DNA of 64,000 bases from Circinella umbellata (taxonomy: Eukaryota; Mucoromycota; Mucoromycetes; Mucorales; Lichtheimiaceae), in the NCBI GenBank assembly GCA_025093555.1, contig JAIWNF010000030.1, positions 124,001 to 188,000 of the forward strand, read 5' to 3'. The stretch's first letter is position 1, and the number at the start of each line of letters is the position of its first letter. Below are positions 11,974 through 21,870 of the stretch, piece after piece. The translations under genes and the position numbers were made by a program. The notes under the pieces were generated by a model that was not told the DNA's origin, ran no database searches, and worked only from the letters and a program-made list of their open reading frames with translations.

Positions 11974-14325
11974 TTAACGACGGGTAGAGTAGACGTGAGC
12001 GAAAGCACGGGTAGCAGCACGCTTAAGCTTGGTTTGAGCACCCTTGATATCATCAACGTTGGCATCTTCAGCGGAGATGTCCATGAATTCCATAGCTTCA
12101 GCCAAAGCAGTTTCAATGGATTCACGGTCACCACGACGCAACTTCATGGAGACGTTAGGGTCGGAGATGTTGTTTTCGACTTGGTAGACATAGGATTCCA
12201 AATCTTGCTTGGCGGCAACAACGGCTTCACGTTGCTTGTCGGATTCAGCGTTCTTGGCAGCATCTTCAACCATACGGTCAATATCAGCAGCGGAAAGACG
12301 GGTAGAGTTGGAGATGGTGACATCAGCCTTGCGACCGGTGGTCTTATCTTGAGCAGTGACCTTCAAGATACCGTTGGCATCCAAATCGAAAGTACACAAC
12401 AATTCGGGAGTACCACGGGGAGCGGGAACAAGACCGTTCAAAGAGAATTCACCCAACATGTTGTTTTCCTTGGTCATCAAACGTTCACCTTCGTAGACAG
12501 GGAAAGTGACAGTGGTTTGGTTATCACCGGAGGTGGTGAAAACCTTGGACTTTTGGCAAGGAATGGGGGTGTTACGGGGAACAACAACGGCCATGATACC
12601 ACCTTGCATTTCAACACCGAGGGAAAGGGGAACAACATCCAACAACAAAAGATCTTGGGTCTTTTCGTTACCGGCTTGGTTGGTCAAGACAGCGGCTTGG
12701 ACAGCAGCACCGTAAGCGACGGCTTCGTCAGGGTTGATAGACTTGTTCAATTCCTTACCATCGAAAAGATCCATCAAGAGAGATTGGATCTTAGGGATAC
12801 GGGTGGAACCACCGACAAGGACAACTTCATCAATGAGCTTCTTGTCGATCTTGGCATCCTTCAAGACACGTTCGACGGGAGCGACGGTGTCGTTGAAGTG
12901 GGTGGAGTTGATTTCTTCGAACTTGGCACGGGTGATGTTAGATTGGAAATCAATACCTTCGAACAAAGAGTCAACTTCGACGGTGGTTTGGGTCAAAGAA
13001 GACAAGGTACGCTTGGCACGTTCGGAAGCAGAACGGAGACGACGGAGAGCACGGGGATCACCAGAGATGTCCTTCTTGTGCTTACGCTTGATTTCGGTAA
13101 CGAAATGGTTGACAAGAGTGTTATCGAAATCTTCACCACCCAAGTGAGTGTTACCAGCAGTAGCCTTGACAGCGAAGACACCACCAGAGATGGTCAAAAG
13201 AGAGACATCGAAGGTACCACCACCCAAATCGAAAATCAAGACGTTCTTTTCCTTCTTGTCATTAGCATCCAAACCGTAGGCAATGGCAGCAGCGGTAGGT
13301 TCGTTGATGATACGGAGAACTTCCAAACCAGCAATGGTACCGGCATCCTTGGTAGCTTGACGTTGGGAATCGTTGAAGTAAGCAGGGACAGTGACAACGG
13401 CCTTGGAGACCTTCTTGCCAAGCTTGGCTTCAGCAATTTCCTTCATCTTGATCAAGACCATAGAAGAGATTTCTATTTATCAAATTATTCCCATCATTAT
13501 TATTAGTAAACTTCCTTTCCAATCTTTTTAATTATTCTTTTTTCCCCAAGAAAAAATAATTCATAACAAAAAAATAAACTCCGTTCCGAAAATAGAGCCA
13601 AACAAGTACTACAAGCCAACCAGCAAGTAGAAAAAAAAAATTTTCGTAGCTCCAAAACAAAGAAAAAAGAAAAAAAAAGAGAAAATTAAATATTTTACCT
13701 TGAGGAGTGAAGCTCTTGGTTTCACCTTCAGATTCGACTTGGACCTTGGGGTTACCAATACCGTCGTCAATAAGAGTGAAGGGCCAGTTAGCGCTATCAG
13801 CCTTAACTTCAGCATCATCGAAACGACGACCGATAAGACGCTTGGCATCGAAAACGGTGTTCTTGGGGTTCATAGCGGCTTGATTCTTAGCAGCATCACC
13901 GACCAAACGTTCGGTTTCAGAGAAAGCGACGTAGGAGGGAGTGGTACGGTTACCTTGTTCGTTAGCAACGATTTCAACACGTTCGGATTCCCAGACACCA
14001 ACACAGGAGTAGCTATTGTAAAAGATAAAATGTAATTATAATTATTGATGAGTTACTTTTGTTCCTGTATTTCTTTATTACAAATATACAATCATCATTA
14101 TCATTTTTTTTTCTTTTTTAATGTAATCAACTGTTTTTTTTTGTTCATAATGATAAAAGAGTTATCATCATGAATAAATAAGAGTAATCATCGTTTCTTT
14201 TTTTTTTTGAGATATGATGATTGTATATATGTGTATTGTGTACTGCATGAGAAATAAACAATAAAAATATACACTTACGTAGTACCCAAATCAATACCAA
14301 TGGCACCTTCGTATTCAGCAGACAT
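11974..14325 (-). CDS. SSB1: ribosome-associated Hsp70, Ssb class
   Basis: Exons 14325-14279, 14012-13699 and 13472-11974 give 619 residues. The N-terminal nucleotide-binding domain opens with the Gly-Ile-Asp-Leu-Gly-Thr-Thr-Tyr-Ser-Cys-Val phosphate loop and contains Gly-Gly-Gly-Thr-Phe-Asp-Val and the Val-Gly-Gly-Ser-Thr-Arg-Ile-Pro loop. The substrate-binding domain and helical lid follow. The C-terminus lacks the cytosolic Ssa-type Glu-Glu-Val-Asp and ends Ser-Thr-Arg-Arg. The N-terminal segments Gly-Asp-Ala-Ala-Lys-Asn-Gln and [11 protein letters not shown] are Ssb-like, and the length fits Ssb (about 613). Known role: binds nascent chains at the ribosome exit with the RAC complex. Codons are strongly biased to C/G endings (AAG, GTC, ATC, ACC), unlike neighbouring genes, as expected for a very highly expressed gene. 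The first intron interrupts the phosphate loop. Confidence 0.95.
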
Positions 14326-14508
14326 GACGGTAACTTGTAAAAAAAAAAGTTAAAGGTGAAGAAAGAGGAAGAGGAAGAAGAATCTGTTGACAAGTCGTAC
14401 CTTCTTTAAAAGAATCTCTTTCTGCAAAAAAAAAAAAAAAAATTATTTTTTTCAAGCAGCGATTTTCACTTCAAAACGAATTGAAAAGAAGGATGACTGT
14501 TAATTCTC

Positions 14509-14634
14509 TTAAATTGTTTTCCGCCACCCGAAACTACACAATACACACACTTTAATTCGTTTGGGTTCAGGTTCAGGTTCGCTCTTTGGTTCCTTCTTTA
14601 AGATTTTACTTGAATTATTATTGGTTTGATCCAT
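14509..14634 (-). CDS. possible upstream ORF or hidden exon ahead of SSB1
   Basis: An ATG at 14634 opens 41 codons. The first 28 or so look coding (Asp-Gln-Thr-Asn, then Lys-Lys-Glu-Pro-Lys-Ser-Glu-Pro-Glu-Pro-Glu-Pro). They end at a plausible GTGTGT donor, and a TTTTGCAG acceptor lies at about 14422. Exons read from there do not join SSB1 in frame. This could be a uORF in the SSB1 leader, a short separate gene, or chance. Confidence 0.25.
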   Translation of the reverse strand: MDQTNNNSSKILKKEPKSEPEPEPKRIKVCVLCSFGWRKTI

Positions 14635-15641
14635 ATCTTCTTTTTTTCGATATGTTCAGAGAGAAAAAAAAAATAAAGAGAAGCAAAGTTCTTTTTTCCT
14701 TTTCAGATTTATTGGATATGTTTAGTTAAGTAAGATACATTGGTTTTAAAGTAACTTGATTATAAGTGGTTTCTTTTTGTAATAATAATAATAATAATAA
14801 TAAGGTGTATATAATATAAAGATGGAAACCATTTTTTTTGTAATACCAAAAGGCAAGGACAACTATTATTTACCCAGCAAAAAGAGAATGCCTTTAGATT
14901 GATTGGCTTTTGGTTACACAATATTTGTTTTTTTAAACGACTTAAAACATATTTAGTAAATCATTTAGTCATATCATCGACTTGGGTTGTCATGGATATG
15001 CAGGATATTAGGATTTTAAACAATTAGAGAGTTATCGATTTAAATAATTCGTATAGAAATAATGTTTGATGTTTCTATAATAGAAACATTCCTGAATAAA
15101 AAAGAAATGTATACTGCTACTTGGGGGAGAAAGAGGAGAACCAAATTATCCAATTAAATTTTTGAGTTTACTATTATAACTTTTCTCAAAAAAGTTGTGT
15201 ATATTATATTAGTAGTATTAGATGGAAAATAATTATTATTAGTTAGCTTCAGAAAAAAAAAACAGAACAAGACGTATATGATGTGTTGTCCTGTTGTGTA
15301 TTTACCAGGGATTTTACAATTCACCCAACCTTCTTCTTCTTTATCTTTGTTTTTATCTTTTTTTTTATTTTCCAAAAAAGCCCATATTACACGTATTGAA
15401 GACTTCTTCTATTCTCGGTTCTTTTCATCTTCTCCCCCCTTTTTTTAACCTTCATATAAGCTCCCTTTTTTCTCCTTTTTTCTATATATTGATAAAGTAC
15501 CGTTAATTTTTATTTTTATTTTTGCTAATTTCCTTTTGTCCAGAACACACACAAACACACACACACACACACCAACTTTCCCCTTCTTTCTTTTCGCTCT
15601 CTTTTTTTTTTATTACCCCTTCCCCTTTTTTTTATTATTAC
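14635..15641. other. intergenic region with divergent promoters
   Basis: About 1 kb containing an (AAT)n run near 14782-14803, long T tracts and a CA-rich stretch just before the gene at 15642. No coding exon recognised. Confidence 0.5.
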
Positions 15642-17114
15642 ATGCGAAAAAAAGGTCTCTGTTCAACAATATCACTCGTTTTAGCCTCGTGTGCATTGTT
15701 ATTAGTAACTACAACAACAACTACTACTGCTGTAGCAGCTGGTCTGACTTCTGTGGTAGTAGGTTCTACTACTACTACTACTACTTTTTCCTCCTCACAA
15801 CAAGTATTATTATTACAACAAAAACAAAAACAACAAAACGAACCTATTCCGAGTCGAACTATTTTAATATCAACGCCTTCTATTATTCCTATTAAAAAAC
15901 GAAACGATGACGACGATGAAGAACAAAAAAGAGACCGACAAGAACAAGAGCCACGGAAAGAAGAACCTACTGAAACTTCATTAGGTGAACCAACAGATAC
16001 AATTACAACAACAGATGCTCATGGAAATACTATCATTGTCAATATTACTACTGTTGTTATTGCACCTAGTCCTGATCCAAATCGAGTTGTACATGACAAT
16101 AATACTTATGCTCAGCAACAAGAAAATAATAATAAAGACCATGACAATAAAGATCCTAATGATCCGAATCAAAAGGATGATACCATTCAAGAACAATTGG
16201 AACAAGACCAAGCAGCATTAAAACGAATGGTAACTATATTATCAGTTGTTGGAGGTGTAGGTGCTATTGCTGTTGTCGCTACTATTGTTATTTTCACTCG
16301 ACTACGTGTAAAAAAACGAAAACAACGAGAATTAGAATTGGAAGAAGCTGAATTACGAGATGATGATAATAATAATAATAATAGCAATAATCATCCAATA
16401 CCGAATATACGAACTTCTATCTGTTCATCATCATCATCATCCGAAGGAGATAATGTTAATACTGAAAATATACAATCATCCTCCTCATTACCAAGGCGAC
16501 AAAGGACGAATACTCTGGAAGTATCAGAAAGACCATCATCAATAGGAAACAATGATTTATTACCAACGCCTTCAGCACCTCCTGCACCCTCTTTCTTGGA
16601 AGATCATCAAAATCCACGACAAAGGAATATTATTTCAATGGTACAACAAAGTAATGCCGCGCCAGCACCTTCAGCTCCAACTGCCAAGGAATTGGATGCT
16701 GCCGCTGACCATCGTAATATGGCAAGTACGAGCAGTAGTAATAGTCATTATCGATCACCGCCATTACCACCACAGCAATCAAATTGTAGGCAAGACGATA
16801 AATCATCATCAACAAATAATAACCATCAATATCATTCGAATACTTCTACAAGTAATAGTAATATTCCTAATCATCCTCCACCTTTATCTTCAAATTCATC
16901 AACGAATAATACCAATACAGCATCTACTTGTCCACACTATAATCACCATCATCATCATCCTTCACATCACCACCACCATCCTCATCATCATCAACATCAT
17001 TCACCTATTGATCCACCTGAATTACCCCCACCTGCATATACACCAAGTGCACCACCACTTTATGCATTACCTGAATCACCCATATTACCTAGTAGAAGAC
17101 ATTCTCAAGGTTAA
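15642..17114 (+). CDS. type I membrane protein with PPxY and PSAP motifs in its cytoplasmic tail
   Basis: A single 490-residue exon. The ATG at 15642 was chosen because it starts a classic signal peptide (Arg-Lys-Lys then a Leu/Val/Thr core, about residues 1-31); the frame is open further upstream without an ATG. The outer region is Thr-rich and has a Lys-Lys-Arg dibasic site near residue 85 (possible Kex2 cleavage), acidic and Asn-rich stretches and potential N-glycosylation sites. One transmembrane helix (about 198-220, Ile-Leu-Ser-Val-Val-Gly-Gly) is followed by Arg-Lys-Lys-Arg-Lys stop-transfer residues. The tail of about 270 residues is Ser/Asn/Pro/His-rich, with several Pro-Ser-Ala-Pro copies, Pro-rich SH3-type segments, a poly-His block and, near the end, Pro-Pro-Ala-Tyr (about 463-466) followed by Pro-Ser-Ala-Pro (about 468-471). 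PPxY motifs bind WW domains such as those of Rsp5/Nedd4, and PSAP binds the UEV domain of ESCRT-I. I infer a cargo, adaptor or sensor sorted through endosomes. Confidence 0.75.
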   Translation: MRKKGLCSTISLVLASCALLLVTTTTTTTAVAAGLTSVVVGSTTTTTTFSSSQQVLLLQQKQKQQNEPIPSRTILISTPSIIPIKKRNDDDDEEQKRDRQEQEPRKEEPTETSLGEPTDTITTTDAHGNTIIVNITTVVIAPSPDPNRVVHDNNTYAQQQENNNKDHDNKDPNDPNQKDDTIQEQLEQDQAALKRMVTILSVVGGVGAIAVVATIVIFTRLRVKKRKQRELELEEAELRDDDNNNNNSNNHPIPNIRTSICSSSSSSEGDNVNTENIQSSSSLPRRQRTNTLEVSERPSSIGNNDLLPTPSAPPAPSFLEDHQNPRQRNIISMVQQSNAAPAPSAPTAKELDAAADHRNMASTSSSNSHYRSPPLPPQQSNCRQDDKSSSTNNNHQYHSNTSTSNSNIPNHPPPLSSNSSTNNTNTASTCPHYNHHHHHPSHHHHHPHHHQHHSPIDPPELPPPAYTPSAPPLYALPESPILPSRRHSQG

Positions 17115-17334
17115 TCATGTAATTGTTTTTATTTGGTGACCGTTGATTTAGATGGATTATAAAAACCAAAAACAAAAAGTAAGATGTAAAAAATCTTTAA
17201 GTTTATCGTTTTGCCGAAAACAGTGCCGTTGAAGAATAACAGAAAAAAAGTGTAATAACAAACAATGTTACTATAACGCATTTGTAAAATCAACACACAT
17301 ACACACTCACTCACACTCACACACACACTCACAC

Positions 17335-17365
<31 letters not shown>

Positions 17366-18635
17366 CATACACATACACAATTTTATTATATTATTACTAC
17401 TTACTATTATTACAATCCCACTCGCTTATATTCATTTTTTGTATACCCCAATACTCTATTCTTTACTTTATTATTGTAATTGTGATTCTTTTTTGTTTTA
17501 TTGTCTTTATTACATATACATATATACATATCATCATCACCATCATCATTATATAATTTTCCCCTGTGTTATAATTCCTTGCATTTTTTCTACGTATATC
17601 ATAATTAAATGTATGCACACATACACTTTACTAATTCTCATTCTTCTTTTTTTTGCTATTATATGCTAACCAATGCTATATATAAATATAATAAGAATTC
17701 CGGAAAAGGAAAGGGGGAAGGGGAGAGTTCATTTATGGAATATATATAAAATTTTCCCGAGTTGTACAAATGATTTTAGTTGGGGAGAAAAACCTGTTGC
17801 AAAAGTTATATAATCATATTAGAATGGTTTTTCAATTCTTCTACAAATAACTAGGAGAGAACAAGATGATATTATAGATACATAACTCATGTTATAAACA
17901 TGTTGATTTGTAAATTTATATATTTAGTAACAATATACTCTTTCCCCCTCTCCTACCTCCTTCACTACTCCTCATCTTAAGAATGAACTGTTCAAAAATC
18001 TTGTTCTCGTTACTGAGTAGTGGGTTACCTTATTATAATGAATAGTAGTAAGATATAATTCAATATTAAACTTACATACACCATTGAAAAAGGATGCGTT
18101 TTTTTCTTCATGTTAATTACATATACATTTCTAAAGTAGTATTTGTATATTTTCTAATCAACTTTTTTTTTGACACTCAATTTTTTCTTAGTAGTTTTCT
18201 CTTGTATAAAAGTAATCATATGCTCTGTTATATTAAAAGTGAGAAGATGAAGAGAAAACATAAATATTTGTAGATCCAGACCATTCTACATTTTACGTAC
18301 GTATTTATTTTAGATTCACAAAAGGAAGGAGCTTTTCAGTGAGTATATACATAAAGTATTGATATCATGAACAAGTAGGAGTAGGCAAAGAAACAAAATA
18401 AAAAGAAGCGATTAGAGATGATGTTGATGATGAAAAAAAATAAAAAGCAAGAAGAAAGCAAGACCTTTTCCCTTTTAATGATTTTTTAATTGTTAAAAAA
18501 AATTAAATTTAAGGAGAATAAGATAGCCTGGTTTTTTTCAAATATAAACGCTCTTCTCTTTTGCATTTAAATTACACTCTTTTTTTCTATAATTATTTAT
18601 TTATTTCTACAACAAACAAACAAAAAACATTGACA
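17115..18635. other. AT-rich intergenic DNA
   Basis: Contains CA/TA microsatellite-like tracts (17295-17375) and homopolymers. No gene detected. The last 100 bp hold a TATA-like AATATAAA tract at about 18540 and a CAACAAACAAACAAA leader before the secreted peptide gene. Confidence 0.5.
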
Positions 18636-18893
18636 ATGCTTTATCAAACTTTAGTTGCCATTTTTATATTTTCAGTAACAGTAAATGCTGGATCATTTCA
18701 TCGTGAAAGTTTTACAAACGCATTAAATAGTTTATCATTTGAAAAGCGAGCTGACCCAAATGATCCATGTCTTGGTTGTGGTGGTAATCATCAAGAGTGT
18801 GTTAATACATGTAGTAAATACAATCTTGGTGGAAGAGAATCTCATCCTGTATGCTATATGCAGCAAAAATGTTATTGTGGTTTTATACCATAA
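18636..18893 (+). CDS. secreted cysteine-rich, defensin-like peptide precursor
   Basis: An intronless 85-residue ORF. Residues 1-18 form a hydrophobic signal peptide ending Asn-Ala. A short propeptide ends in Glu-Lys-Arg (about residues 38-40), a Kex2-type cleavage site, leaving a mature peptide of about 46 residues. That peptide has seven cysteines, including a Cys-x3-Cys and, near the end, a Cys-x-Cys, spaced x13 and x5 around a single Cys. This Cys-x3-Cys ... Cys ... Cys-x-Cys order is the hallmark of the cysteine-stabilised alpha-beta fold of fungal and invertebrate defensins (plectasin type). Two additional cysteines near the N-terminus (Cys-x2-Cys) leave an odd total of seven, which is unusual. 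A secreted antimicrobial or interaction peptide is the likely role; other small secreted disulfide proteins are possible. A TATA-like tract lies about 95 bp upstream of the ATG. Confidence 0.7.
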   Translation: MLYQTLVAIFIFSVTVNAGSFHRESFTNALNSLSFEKRADPNDPCLGCGGNHQECVNTCSKYNLGGRESHPVCYMQQKCYCGFIP

Positions 18894-19952
18894 TAAAAGA
18901 TAAAAAGGTGCGTAAAAAGACGATTTCTTTTTTTTATATCTATAATAAACATTCTTATTAACTGAAAAACCAGTTAATTGATATCTAGTAATCAATATAA
19001 GATATATTTATATTATCCATAAACATAATCTACATTATCAGTAACAGCTCCTTTTTCTTTTCAATTGTTTATTATAATTGTTTGTTTTGAATGCTCTCTC
19101 TCTCTCTCCTATTCTTCAAGGTAGTCATATCATAATACTATTAAAAAGAAATATCAATCATTTCCTTTTCATCTCTCCCCCCCCCTCCCTTTTTCTTTTC
19201 CTCTTCTCCTTTTTAAATTAACGTATTACTATTTTATTCGTTTTTTTTTGTATTATCAAAAGAAAACATCAATAACAAATATTTACCATGACAGTATAAA
19301 AATCAATACAACAAAGTTCAATTATTATTGTTTAATTTATTTCGTTCTGATTTTATAAAGTCGTTCATTGACTAGTAGTGACCTACTTCTTTGTATTACC
19401 CAATGATTTTTCATGCATGAATAATAAGTAATAAAAGGGCATCTCAATATTGATCAAAATTGGGAAATTTATCATAAGTTACTTGCAACAATAGTAGTCT
19501 ACAACTTTTCTTTTTCCCCTTCTATTAACTGAGCAAAGCCCCTCCAAATTATAAATTCTAGGCTTTACTAAACAAACCATCATTTCATATAAGACGTTTT
19601 TATATCTTATATAATCAAATATTACTTATAAAGAATGACTTTTTTTTCGGTTCCTTGCAAGACAACAATTAGTCCACTATTTCTTTATTGAAATAAACTC
19701 TTTCCTCAATTATTTGATAGATTGGATTTACTATTTATGAAAACTGTACCCTATATTTAATTTACTTTTTTTGGATAAGTTACTCGGTGAAACTTCAATG
19801 TTTCTTTGAGACTTTTAGAAAAAAAAAACATTTACGCAACCAGAAAAAAAAAACAAGAAACCTCGGACTTTGTGCTACGTATGTTAGCATAATGAACGAC
19901 ACTTTTTTTTGGTTATAAAGAACTAAAGTCTTCAAAGTCTTTTGATAATACA
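18894..19952. other. AT-rich intergenic DNA
   Basis: Low-complexity A/T sequence with a short (TC)n tract (19094-19108). No supported gene. Confidence 0.5.
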
Positions 19953-20147
19953 AGTGAAAACGTAAGTGAAAACGTAAACGTAAGCGTAAAACGTAAACGT
20001 AAGCGTAAACGTAAGCGTAAGCGTAAGCGTAAGCGTAAGCGTAAGCGTAAGCGTAAGCGTAAACGTAAACGTAAACGTAAACGTAAGTGAAAACGTAAGT
20101 GAAAACGTAAGCGTAAGCGTAAGTGTAAAACGTAAGTGTAAAACGTA
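19953..20147 (+). repeat. hexanucleotide satellite (CGTAAG/CGTAAA)n
   Basis: About 195 bp made almost entirely of CGTAAG, CGTAAA and CGTAAGTGAAAA units. The reverse strand reads as an apparent Arg-Leu repeat peptide, which is only a translation of the repeat. The unit is not a telomere motif that I recognise. Confidence 0.9.
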
Positions 20148-21471
20148 TAAAACTCGATATTCATACGTACATAGATTATTTATAATAATAAGAGTACATT
20201 AGTTCAAATAAAATTAGATATATAATATGATGTATGTTAAAAGCATAAGACATTTTTTTTTCTGCGTTTTCTTTTTTCCTGCATTAACTGTATAAAACTT
20301 GAATGGTCGTCTTCTTTTATTATTGAAAAAATGAATATTTTATACTTGCTCTGATCTCTTTTTAATATTGATTTTATAAACTTTATGTATACATTTTGAA
20401 ATTACTGTTTACGTACGTAGCTTAGATTGATATCAGACCATAGATAGAATTCTCACGGTAAACTATATCTCTATTCCAAAGTCAAACAAAATATTAAATA
20501 GGAATGAATGGATTGACTTTCTTTTGGATAGAACTATCTATATAATAAACATAAAAGTAAAAGGTAGAAACAAAGCCTTTCACTCTATGATATAATAACA
20601 ATAATTATAAAACACTCTATAATTGCCACGACGTAGTAGGAATAATCATGAATATACTGTTCCATAACCTTTAAAATATACAATGACTTTTTCTTCAATG
20701 CAATTATATATAATTCAGTAGAGTATATTTTTATTTATATTTTTACGTATACGTTATTTTAACCATGTCGTGTCTCACTGAATTCACCAACAAAATATAC
20801 AAACTATTTTGAAGCAAAGTCACTTTAACAGGTGTATTCCTTTTATAGGTAGCAACAACCAGCATAACATTCAAAGATAAAGGCATGTAAAAAAAAAGGG
20901 GGGAGAGTAGATTTGAAAACAATGTTCATTATAATGATCAGTTACTCGATTAAAGAGAGACCTGTTTTATAAATAAATAAAAAAAAGAACGCAAATTCAT
21001 TTTATTGTCCTGCGCGACTAAAGGTCCAGATTCTCAAATAATGTGAGGTAAACAATTTCAAAGCGTGTCTTTATGCAAAGTAAAAAATAGCATGTGTGTG
21101 TGTCACCATGCCAAGATCGCTAAAGCTATTATTCCCTTCACTTTGTTTTTACTTGTCTGCATCATATATATAAAAAAAAAAGTCAGCTATACAAAGGCAT
21201 TGATACATGATAAAGGATGTTACCATTGTTTCGGGCTCAAAAAAAAAAAAGCATGAAAAGGGTCTTTTTCAGATCTGTTTTTTTCTGCTCTTTTCTTTTG
21301 TTTTCTTTTTCCTTACACCCGCAACAAGCAAGTACACTTTTTCTCTCTATCTATTGTTTTTCTTTTTTATGATTTTTTTTATACATGTTACTACTTTTGA
21401 CGAGCTTATTCTTATTCTTATTTTTTTTTATTCTTTTTCAGAGGAGATTGTCCCGTCGCGTCGTTTCCTTG

Positions 21472-21472
<1 letters not shown>
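20148..21472. other. AT-rich intergenic DNA
   Basis: No coding exon or RNA gene recognised; homopolymer tracts throughout. Confidence 0.5.

Positions 21473-21515
<43 letters not shown>
21473..21515 (+). repeat. (GT)n microsatellite
   Basis: About 20 uninterrupted GT dinucleotides directly before the minisatellite. Confidence 0.95.
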
Positions 21516-21518
<3 letters not shown>

Positions 21519-21746
21519 AAAGGTGTGTGTGTTTGAAAGGTGTGTGTGTGTGTATGTGAAAGGCGAGTGCGTTTGAAAGGCGAGCGTGTTTGAAAGGTGA
21601 GCGTGTTTGAAAGGCGAGTGTGTTTGAAAGGTGAGTGAATTTGAAAGGTGAGTGTGTTTGAAAGGTCCATGTGTTTGAAAGGCGAGTCCGTTTGAAAAAT
21701 GAGTGTGTTTGAAAGATGAGTGAAAGGTGAGTGAAAGGTGAGTGTG
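21516..21746 (+). repeat. minisatellite, GTGTTTGAAAGG(T/C)GA-type units
   Basis: About 14 imperfect copies of a unit of about 16 bp with a constant TTTGAAAGG core, followed by shortened GAAAGGTGAGT copies. Open frames across it are repeat translations. Confidence 0.9.
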
Positions 21747-21763
21747 TATTTACTCTTTACTAT

Positions 21764-21870
21764 CTTAGGATAGGAAAGGGGCCGATGATCCAGTTATCAA
21801 CTGGGGAGGCCGGGTCCTGATGCAATGCCACCTCCGCGTGGTAGGGCCTGTCCACGTAGCTTTTTTTTTG
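21764..21870. other. GC-rich hairpin island ending in a T run
   Basis: About 100 bp of markedly GC-rich sequence in AT-rich DNA. It holds a perfect stem-loop (CCAGTT-ATC-AACTGG at 21790-21804) and a nested pair (AGGCC with GGCCT, enclosing CCAC/GTGG). A run of nine T at 21861-21869 follows and pairs with the next A run. A pol III-type small RNA is possible. The minus strand alternatively carries an open frame of about 49 codons ending at about 21764, with peptide-like composition, which could be the end of a decayed mobile-element gene. I cannot decide between them. Confidence 0.35.

Noticed and set aside
11995..13506. A 503-codon open frame on the plus strand opposite SSB1, plus shorter antisense frames.
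   Set aside because: It is a mirror of the biased SSB1 codons, with no protein features of its own; the minus strand encodes an unmistakable Hsp70.
16552..17139. A 195-codon frame within the membrane-protein gene.
   Set aside because: Translates the low-complexity tail in another frame; the frame with signal peptide and membrane helix is clearly the real one.
19913..20164. Arg-Leu repeat peptide on the minus strand.
   Set aside because: A pure translation of the hexamer satellite.
21428..21670. His/Thr-rich and Cys/Val-rich frames over the GT repeat and minisatellite.
   Set aside because: Repeat translations without a start or context.
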